64,000 bases of DNA from Rhodothermales bacterium (GTDB lineage Bacteria > Bacteroidota > Rhodothermia > Rhodothermales > JAHQVL01), in the NCBI GenBank assembly GCA_041391505.1, contig JAWKNW010000011.1, positions 109,695-173,694 of the forward strand, read 5' to 3'. The number at the start of each line of letters is the position of its first letter. Position 1 is the first letter of the stretch. This document shows positions 30,773-37,209 of this stretch, piece by piece. A model generated the notes under the pieces. That model was not told where the DNA came from. It searched no databases and saw only the letters and a list, made by a program, of their open reading frames with translations. The position numbers were made by a program, and so were the translations under genes.

Positions 30773-32704
30773 TCACGTCGATTCCAGAAACGCTTTCCGT
30801 TTGATCTGTTTCTGGAGTTCGTGGAGCGCCATCAGCTGCTCCTGGATGGGGCGGAGCTCCTCCCCGTTTTTTTCCGCCCGGAAGAGGACCTCATTGTGTC
30901 GCTCGATGGCCTGTTTCACCCGGCGCAGCTTGAGAAGCATCATGCTGTCGCCGGCGGTCTCGTAGGGCTCCTTGTTGAACCGGGGGATGGGGATGTTCTG
31001 CTTGCGCTCCCAGTGCATCGACGGTTCGTGTTCCTGCATGAGGACCTCCGTCGCCAGCGCGCGGATCGGCGCGGGCGCATCGGACTCGATGAATCGCTGG
31101 CTCTCCACGCCGCCGGCGTGATACATCTCGAGCACCTTCTCCACGGCGTTGCGCATGACGCCTTCGCTGAACTCATCCATCGACATGTGGCCGAGGATGT
31201 ATTCGACCATCGGGTTGCCGTGCTCCAGCATCAGCCGGAACAGCATCTTCTCCTGAGGGAGGGGCTGCAGGGAGACGGACGCCGGCGCGCTGCCGCCGGC
31301 TGACGCCGCCTCGGCGAAGCCCGCCTCGTCGTAGACGACATCGTCGTCCGCCGTGTAGACCGCGTACGGATCGGGCGGAGGCGGTGGCGCCGGGGCCGCC
31401 TTGCGCTGCTTCTTTCCGATGGTATCTAGCACCCCGCGCAATTCGATGTCGGGCACCTTCAGCACATCGCTCGCCCGGCGCAGGTAGGTCTCGCGCAACA
31501 GCGGATCGGGCAGGCGGGCGACGGTTTCCAGGATGGAGCGCATGGCCTGGGCCTGTCCCTCTGGCGTGTCGAGCGCGCCGGACGCCCGGGCCTGGGCGTA
31601 TTTGAAGGCCACGAAGTCCTGCCGGTTGCGGTCGATATACGCCAGCAGCGCTTCGCCGCCCTTGTCGCGCACGAACGAATCGGGATCTGCGCCGGCCGGC
31701 AGCGCCAGGCTATACACCGCCAGCCCCTGCTCCAGCACGATGTCGATCCCGCGGACGGCCGCGTTCGCGCCGGCGGAGTCGGCATCGTACAGCACGAGCA
31801 CCCGCTTCGCGTAGCGGGCCAGCAGTTTCACCTGCTCGGGCGTGAGGGCGGTCCCGCTCGACGCCACCACATGGCGCACGCCGCCCTGATGCAGGGTGAT
31901 GACGTCGGTGTAGCCTTCGACGAGGATGACCTCGCCGCGCTGGCGGATCTCGTCGCGCGCCTGCGAGAGGCCGTAGAGCACCTGGCTCTTGTGGTAGACG
32001 CTCGTCTCGGGCGAGTTGATGTATTTGGGCTGGTCGTCCGCCGGCTTGAGGATGCGCCCGCCGAACCCGAGCACCTTGCCGATGTGCGAGAAGATGGGAA
32101 AGATGACCCGTCCGCGGTAGCGGTCGTAATGGCCCGACTTGTCCTTCCGGGGGATGATCAACCCCGCCTTTTCGAGGATGTCGACCTCGATCGACGCCGC
32201 GCCGGCCGCCGTGAGCAGCGCATCCCAGGCATCCGGCGCATAGCCGAGGCCGAAGTGCTTGATCGTCTCCGGCGTGAAGCCGCGATCCGTCAGGTACGCG
32301 AGGCCGGCCCGGCCTTCAGGCTCCTGGGTGAGATGCCGATAAAAAAAGCGGGCGGCGAAGCGGAGCGCGTGGTAGATCGCCTCGTTTTCGCTGGCTTCCG
32401 GCGGCGCGTCGTCCTCGGGGAGCGCGATGCCGGCCTTGTCGGCCAGCATACGCACGGCCTCGACGAAGCCGATGTTCTCGAGGCGCATGAGGAACTGGAA
32501 ACTGTTGCCGCCGGCGCCGCACCCGAAACACTTGTAGATGCCGATTTCGGGGTTGACGTTGAACGAGGGCGTTTTCTCCTTGTGGAAAGGACAGAGGCCG
32601 ACATAGTTCGACCCCCGCCGCTTGAGCGCAACGTAGTCCCCCACGACGTCGACGATGCCGACGGCGCTGCGTACTTCATCTACCTTCTCTTCAGGAATGC
32701 GCAT
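30773..32704 (-). CDS. dnaG: DNA primase
   Basis: The 643-residue primase begins with MRIPEEKVDEVRSAVGIVDVVGDYV. The CHC2 zinc finger (GLCPFHKEKTPSF and CFGCGAGG), the TOPRIM domain (VILVEGYTDVI, LYDADSAG with acidic metal ligands) and a C-terminal helicase-interacting region of about 200 residues are present. It makes RNA primers at the replication fork. I chose the ATG at 32702-32704 because homologues start just before the zinc finger; the open frame reaches 32782 without homology. The usual rpoD or rpsU neighbours are absent. Confidence 0.95.
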   Translation of the reverse strand: MRIPEEKVDEVRSAVGIVDVVGDYVALKRRGSNYVGLCPFHKEKTPSFNVNPEIGIYKCFGCGAGGNSFQFLMRLENIGFVEAVRMLADKAGIALPEDDAPPEASENEAIYHALRFAARFFYRHLTQEPEGRAGLAYLTDRGFTPETIKHFGLGYAPDAWDALLTAAGAASIEVDILEKAGLIIPRKDKSGHYDRYRGRVIFPIFSHIGKVLGFGGRILKPADDQPKYINSPETSVYHKSQVLYGLSQARDEIRQRGEVILVEGYTDVITLHQGGVRHVVASSGTALTPEQVKLLARYAKRVLVLYDADSAGANAAVRGIDIVLEQGLAVYSLALPAGADPDSFVRDKGGEALLAYIDRNRQDFVAFKYAQARASGALDTPEGQAQAMRSILETVARLPDPLLRETYLRRASDVLKVPDIELRGVLDTIGKKQRKAAPAPPPPPDPYAVYTADDDVVYDEAGFAEAASAGGSAPASVSLQPLPQEKMLFRLMLEHGNPMVEYILGHMSMDEFSEGVMRNAVEKVLEMYHAGGVESQRFIESDAPAPIRALATEVLMQEHEPSMHWERKQNIPIPRFNKEPYETAGDSMMLLKLRRVKQAIERHNEVLFRAEKNGEELRPIQEQLMALHELQKQIKRKAFLEST

Positions 32705-32863
32705 GCGACGCCAGGACGGGCGATGGAACGGTTGCGGTACAAAAATCTGAACCCCGGGCAGGGCGTGACGACATTCGATCACACACGCCGGGGCCGTTGC
32801 GCCTCACGCCGCGTGTGCGGGCCATTCGCGAGCGATACGCCTTTTTGATAAGTGACACATCCA

Positions 32864-33610
32864 ATGGTTCCCTCAATTCCCTGGCGCCGGCCACCCGCAT
32901 CGTTAACGCTTGCCGCGCAGGAGATCCATGTGTGGCGCGCGCTGCTACACCAGCGCCCCGAAGACATCGCCCTGCTGGAAAGCGTGCTGTCGATGGACGA
33001 GCGAGCCAAAGCCGGCCGGTACAAGTTCGACCATAACCGGAACGATTACATCGTCGCCCGGGGCGTGCTGCGGCACATACTCGGCGCCTACGTCGATCGC
33101 CGGCCCGAATCGCTGCAATTCTACTACAGCCCCTACGGCAAGCCGGCGCTCAACGCCGAGATCGACGGCCAGAAACTCTCCTTCAACGTGTCGCACAGTG
33201 GCGGCTACGCCCTGTACGCCATCGCCCGAGGCCGGGAGATCGGCATCGACGTGGAACGCGTCCGCCCTGAAGCCGCGCAGGACGGCGTGGCCGAACGCTT
33301 TTTTTCGCCCAGGGAAGTGGCTACCCTGCGCGGTCTTCCGTCGCACGCACAGCCGCTCGCGTTCTTTAACTGCTGGACGCGAAAAGAAGCGTATATTAAG
33401 GCGCGCGGCGAAGGCCTGTCGCTTCCGCTCAACCAGTTCGACGTGAGCCTGACGCCGGGCGAACCGGCCCGGCTGCTGCAATCACGCGTCGACCCGGAGG
33501 ATCCGGCGCGATGGACGCTCCAGGCGATCCCCTTCGAGCACGGCTATGTGGCTGCCGTCGCCGCCGAAGGCAACGACTGGAAGCTCACCTACTGGAACTG
33601 GCAACCCTGA
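32864..33610 (+). CDS. 4'-phosphopantetheinyl transferase, Sfp type
   Basis: The 248-residue enzyme moves the phosphopantetheine arm from CoA to carrier-protein serines. The signature motifs GIDVERVRP (metal-binding Asp and Glu) and NCWTRKEAYIKARGEGL (W-x-x-K-E-A) are intact. The pre-motif KLSFNVSHSGG is typical of Sfp and Gsp enzymes. The ATG at 32864 is preferred; a GTG at 32852 would add four residues. No polyketide or peptide synthetase is in the window, so the target may be fatty-acid ACP or a remote cluster. It is divergent from dnaG. Confidence 0.9.
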   Translation: MVPSIPWRRPPASLTLAAQEIHVWRALLHQRPEDIALLESVLSMDERAKAGRYKFDHNRNDYIVARGVLRHILGAYVDRRPESLQFYYSPYGKPALNAEIDGQKLSFNVSHSGGYALYAIARGREIGIDVERVRPEAAQDGVAERFFSPREVATLRGLPSHAQPLAFFNCWTRKEAYIKARGEGLSLPLNQFDVSLTPGEPARLLQSRVDPEDPARWTLQAIPFEHGYVAAVAAEGNDWKLTYWNWQP

Positions 33611-33619
33611 CGCCGGCTC

Positions 33620-33721
33620 TCAGTTCGTGTTTTCGACCGGGCCGGTCTCCGGCTTGTTCGAGCACTGGCAGGAACCGAGGGAGAGGGTCATCAGCAAGCA
33701 GGCAAAAAGGAACGTTCGCAT
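33620..33721 (-). CDS. Tiny putative lipoprotein (33 residues)
   Basis: The open frame from the ATG at 33719-33721 encodes MRTFLFACLLMTLSLGSCQ followed by a short polar tail ending in ENTN. The hydrophobic stretch and lipobox LGSC (Cys18) look like a genuine lipoprotein signal, and the tail is only about 15 residues. Similar mini-lipoproteins are common in Bacteroidota. It lies convergent to the phosphopantetheinyl transferase gene with a 9-bp gap. No function can be inferred; translation is unproven. Confidence 0.55.
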   Translation of the reverse strand: MRTFLFACLLMTLSLGSCQCSNKPETGPVENTN

Positions 33722-33831
33722 AGACTTGTCTGTTTTTTCACGTCTTTTGAAAACCCGATAAACTAGGTTTTCGATTTTAGCACTTACACGCAGCATTGTC
33801 CCGTCCGACTCAGATAAAGATTTAAGAAACC

Positions 33832-34575
33832 GTGGAGATTCTAGGCATCGATATCGGCGGATCCGGCATCAAGGGCGCCCCGGTGGATCTGGCAACCGGC
33901 TCGCTCACGAAGGAACGCTACCGCATCCCAACCCCGCAGCCGGCCACGCCCGAGGCCGTGGCGCACGTGGTCTGTCAAATCGTCGACCATTTCTCCTGGA
34001 AGGGCATCATCGGGTGCACGTTCCCGGCCCGCATCAAACGGGGGGTCGCCAAAACGGCCGCCAACGTGGACAAATCGTGGCTGGGCACCAACGCCGAGGC
34101 CCTGTTCGAGCACAGGACGGGGTGCAAGACCGTCGTCGTGAACGACGCGGACGCCGCCGGCGTGGCAGAACTGGCCTACGGCGCGGGGAAAAACCGGGAA
34201 GGGCTCGTCCTGCTCCTCACCTTCGGCACCGGCATCGGCAGCGCGCTCTTCATCAACCAGTGCCTCGTGCCCAACACGGAACTCGGACACCTCGAATTCA
34301 AGGGCGGGGATGCGGAGCATTACGCCGCCGACAGCGCCCGCAAGAAACATGACCTCGGCTGGAGCGCCTGGGCCAAGCGCGTGCAGGAATTCCTCGACCA
34401 CATCGAGTTTCTCTTCGGGCCGGACGTCATCATCATCGGCGGCGGCGTCAGCAAACCGAACAAACGCGCCAAGTTTTTCGACCTGCTGCATACCGAGGCC
34501 GAACTGATCACGGCCGAACTCGAGAACGACGCCGGCATCATCGGCGCCGCCTATCACGCCCGCACCGTCGCCTGA
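33832..34575 (+). CDS. ppgK: Polyphosphate glucokinase (ROK family)
   Basis: The 247-residue enzyme starts with a GTG codon directly before the phosphate-binding EILGIDIGGSGIKG. LTFGTGIGSALF, TELGHLEFKG and IIIGGGVSKPNK are the usual landmarks of the polyphosphate-dependent branch of the ROK kinases. It would phosphorylate glucose with polyphosphate (and often ATP) as donor. Polyphosphate could come from Ppk1 (27209-29410). It heads a plus-strand cluster in which the RuBisCO-like gene follows after 13 bp. Confidence 0.92.
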   Translation: MEILGIDIGGSGIKGAPVDLATGSLTKERYRIPTPQPATPEAVAHVVCQIVDHFSWKGIIGCTFPARIKRGVAKTAANVDKSWLGTNAEALFEHRTGCKTVVVNDADAAGVAELAYGAGKNREGLVLLLTFGTGIGSALFINQCLVPNTELGHLEFKGGDAEHYAADSARKKHDLGWSAWAKRVQEFLDHIEFLFGPDVIIIGGGVSKPNKRAKFFDLLHTEAELITAELENDAGIIGAAYHARTVA

Positions 34576-34588
34576 CCCGGGCGCCGGC

Positions 34589-35680
34589 ATGCGGGTCACG
34601 CTCAACCTGGCTCTCCCGCTCGCGGAAGCGGCGTCGCTGGCGTCCTCGATCCTGATCGAACAGACGGTCGAGACGCCGCCCGACGTCGCCCACGCGTACC
34701 CGTTCGTGCGCGAACGCTTCGCCGGCGAAATCCTCTCGCTCGTGCCGGCCGATCCGGGCTGCCACCTGACGCTCCAGCTCCCGGACACCGGCTGCACCGA
34801 CGCCGCGCAATGCCTGAACGTCCTGTTCGGCAACGTATCCCTGCACGAAAAGGTGTCGTTGCTCGATTTCGAGCCGACCGCCGCCTGGACGAGCCTGCTG
34901 CCCGGGCCGCGCCACGGCATCGCCGGGCTCCGCGCCGCCGTCGGCATCCAGGACCGCCCCCTCCTCTGCGCCGCCATCAAGCCGGTGGGGATGAATGTGG
35001 ATGAGATCGCATCCGTATGCGCGCGCATCGCCGACGGCGGGATCGACTTCATCAAGGACGACCACTATTTCTCCGACGCCCCTTTCGCCCCTTTCGAGGC
35101 CCGGGTCCGCGCCTGCCAGCGGGCGGTTGACGACGCCGGCCAGCGGCTCGGCCGGCGCATCGTGTACGTGCCCAACCTCACCGGCGCGCCGGCGCAGCTC
35201 GAACGGCAGGCCGACCTCGCGCAGCAGCTCGGCGTCGGCGCCGTCATGGCCGCTCCGATGCTGGTGGGCCTGCCGGCGTACCGCGCGCTCGCCGATCGGC
35301 TCGACATCCCCCTGTTTGCGCATCCCAGCTTCGCCGGCGCGACGCGCATCGCGCCGGAAGCGTTGTTCGGCAAGCTGTTTCGCCTTTTCGGCGCCGATGC
35401 CGTAATTTTCGCCAACTACGGCGGCCGCTTCAGCTACGACCGGGACACCTGCATCGCGATGGCGCGGACGATGCGCGCGCCGCTTGCGGGCGTCCGCCCC
35501 GCGCTGCCCGTGCCGGCCGGCGGCATGACCGTCGAGCGCGCCGGCGAGCTCGTCGACGCGTTCGGCCTGGATGCCATGCTGCTGATCGGCGGAAGCCTGC
35601 TCCAGGCCGCCGACCTTACCGCCCGGGCCGGCACGCTCCGCGAGAGCGTCGAGACCGCCGCCCGTTCCCTGCTCTCCTGA
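34589..35680 (+). CDS. RuBisCO-like protein (form IV)
   Basis: The 363-residue protein keeps the RuBisCO large-subunit fold markers: KPVGMN (Lys131, equivalent to active-site Lys175) and GGIDFIKDDH (Lys156, the carbamylated Lys201 equivalent, then Asp157-Asp158). The essential Glu204 is replaced by His159, and the usual substrate loop is altered (LFAHPSFAGATR). It is therefore not a CO2-fixing enzyme. Known form IV members act in methionine salvage (MtnW enolase), in the methylthioribulose-phosphate isomerase step of the isoprenoid shunt, and in sugar-acid degradation. The neighbouring cupin (35694) favours the shunt type by analogy with Rhodospirillum rubrum. Length is close to the short R. 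rubrum protein. The exact substrate is unproven. Confidence 0.88.
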   Translation: MRVTLNLALPLAEAASLASSILIEQTVETPPDVAHAYPFVRERFAGEILSLVPADPGCHLTLQLPDTGCTDAAQCLNVLFGNVSLHEKVSLLDFEPTAAWTSLLPGPRHGIAGLRAAVGIQDRPLLCAAIKPVGMNVDEIASVCARIADGGIDFIKDDHYFSDAPFAPFEARVRACQRAVDDAGQRLGRRIVYVPNLTGAPAQLERQADLAQQLGVGAVMAAPMLVGLPAYRALADRLDIPLFAHPSFAGATRIAPEALFGKLFRLFGADAVIFANYGGRFSYDRDTCIAMARTMRAPLAGVRPALPVPAGGMTVERAGELVDAFGLDAMLLIGGSLLQAADLTARAGTLRESVETAARSLLS

Positions 35681-35693
35681 TCCCGCCAATCCG

Positions 35694-36170
35694 ATGGACG
35701 ACGCGCCGGTGCATCGCCGCTTCGTAGATGCCCCCGAGGGGTTTCGATGGACCGAAACGGACGTGCATCCCTACAAAACCGATGACGCCGGACACGCGGC
35801 CGTGTGCCGGCAGGTTCTGTTCGAGGAGGGTCTCCCCGTCCAGGGCCGATACTTCGAAATCGGGCCCGACGGGCACTCTTCGTTCGAGAAACATCGCCAT
35901 GTACATGCTGTATTTATCCTCCGCGGCCGGGGCCAGGCCGTCGTGGGCGAGCGGGTGCTGACGCTGGCGCCGTTCGACGTCGTCCGCGTTCCACCGGATA
36001 CGTGGCATCAGTTCATCGCCGCCCCCGACCAGCCGCTCGGCTTCCTGTGCGTGGTCGAGCGCGAGCGGGATCGCCCCGTCTACCCGTCGCCCGAGGAGCG
36101 GATCGCGCTCCGGCGCATCCCCGCGCTCGCGGCAGTCGCCCGTTTCACTTCGCCCGAATCCAGCGTATGA
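35694..36170 (+). CDS. Cupin-domain protein, candidate dethiomethylase or isomerase
   Basis: The 158-residue single-domain cupin has metal-binding residues in SFEKHRHVHAVFILRGRGQ (Glu, His, His) and TWHQF (His). It begins 13 bp after the RuBisCO-like gene, and its stop overlaps the deoC start (ATGA). In R. rubrum a RuBisCO-like protein and a cupin act in sequence, the cupin removing methanethiol from methylthioxylulose-5-phosphate; I propose an analogous role from the neighbourhood, not from sequence identity. A generic sugar-phosphate isomerase or a regulator-like cupin is also possible. Confidence 0.7.
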   Translation: MDDAPVHRRFVDAPEGFRWTETDVHPYKTDDAGHAAVCRQVLFEEGLPVQGRYFEIGPDGHSSFEKHRHVHAVFILRGRGQAVVGERVLTLAPFDVVRVPPDTWHQFIAAPDQPLGFLCVVERERDRPVYPSPEERIALRRIPALAAVARFTSPESSV

Positions 36171-37129
36171 TCCCTACGGAAATCGCCCGCAACGCCGGCA
36201 CGGAGCTGGACCTCGCCTGGGTGCGGCATTCCCGCGTCAACCCCGCCGCGCTGCGGCAGCGCGCCGCGACGCTCGGGACGCGGCGGACGGTCAAAAAAGC
36301 CTGGCAGGCCGCCTGGCTCCTCCGCGCCGTTTCGTGCCTCGACCTCACGACCCTCGCCGGCGACGATACCCCGGGCAACGTGCGCCGGCTGTGCGGCAAG
36401 GCGCGCCAGCCCGTCCGGCCCGACATCCTGGCGGCGCTCGGCGTCCCGGACATGCCGCTGCGCGTCGGCGCCGTGTGCGTCTACCACAGCCGGATCGGCG
36501 ACGCGCTCGAGGCGCTCGCCGGCAGCCGCATCCCGGTCGCCGCCGTATCCACCGGATTTCCGGCCGGACAGAGCCCGTTCGCGCAGCGTATCGCCGAGAT
36601 CCGGGCCTCGGTGGAAGCCGGCGCATCGGAAATCGACATCGTCATCTCTCGGGAGCACGTCCTGCGGGGCAACTGGCGGGCCCTGTACGACGAGATCCGG
36701 ATCATGCGCGAGGCCTGCGGCGACGCGCACATGAAATCCATCCTTGCCACCGGCGAAATCGGCCCCCCCTGGCATATCGCCATGGCGAGCAAAGTCGCCA
36801 TGATGGCCGGATCGGATTTCATCAAGACCTCCACCGGCAAGGAGCCCGTCAACGCCACCCTCGAAACCGGGCTGGTGATGACCCGCTGCATCCGCGACTA
36901 CCACGATCGGACAGGCGTCCGGGTGGGCCTCAAGCCGGCCGGCGGCATCGGCACCGCCAAACTCGCGCTCAACTGGCTCATCCTCGTCAAGGAAGAACTC
37001 GGCAACGCCTGGCTCAACGCCGACCTGTTCCGGATCGGCGCCAGCAGCCTCCTGACAGACCTCGAGCGCCAGCTCTCCCATTGCGCCACCGGACGCTATG
37101 CGGCGAAGCACCATGTGCCGATGGGGTAA
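36167..37129 (+). CDS. deoC: Deoxyribose-phosphate aldolase
   Basis: The 320-residue enzyme cleaves deoxyribose-5-phosphate to acetaldehyde and glyceraldehyde-3-phosphate. The Schiff-base lysine is in GSDFIKTSTGKEPV, the second catalytic lysine in VGLKPAGGIG, and the acid in SEIDIVI. The N-terminal 80 residues are longer than in E. coli DeoC (259 residues) and match the long DeoC class. The ATG at 36167 overlaps the cupin stop by 4 bp, so translation is coupled. The downstream ALDH gene may oxidise the aldehyde product; deoC-aldh pairing is common in bacteria. Confidence 0.93.
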   Translation: MIPTEIARNAGTELDLAWVRHSRVNPAALRQRAATLGTRRTVKKAWQAAWLLRAVSCLDLTTLAGDDTPGNVRRLCGKARQPVRPDILAALGVPDMPLRVGAVCVYHSRIGDALEALAGSRIPVAAVSTGFPAGQSPFAQRIAEIRASVEAGASEIDIVISREHVLRGNWRALYDEIRIMREACGDAHMKSILATGEIGPPWHIAMASKVAMMAGSDFIKTSTGKEPVNATLETGLVMTRCIRDYHDRTGVRVGLKPAGGIGTAKLALNWLILVKEELGNAWLNADLFRIGASSLLTDLERQLSHCATGRYAAKHHVPMG

Positions 37130-37130
37130 C

Positions 37131-37204
37131 AGTTCAAGGTTCTATGTTCAAGGGTCAAGGGTCGGGGACCAGTCCTCTTTGAACCTTAAACCTCGAACCC
37201 GAAA
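37131..37204. repeat. Heptamer inverted-repeat element (GGTTCAA type) ahead of the ALDH gene
   Basis: Left-arm words AGTTCAA, GGTTCTA, TGTTCAA, GGGTCAA, GGGTCGG run from 37131. Right-arm words CTTTGAA, CCTTAAA, CCTCGAA, CCCGAAA run from 37177 to 37204. The right arm ends 5 bp before the ALDH ATG, so it occupies the place of a ribosome-binding site. The left arm begins 1 bp after the deoC stop. Confidence 0.8.
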
Positions 37205-37209
37205 CGATC

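Noticed and set aside
34589..35680. Functional CO2-fixing RuBisCO
   Set aside because: The metal-ligand Glu is replaced by His159 and the substrate loop is altered; there is no phosphoribulokinase in the window.
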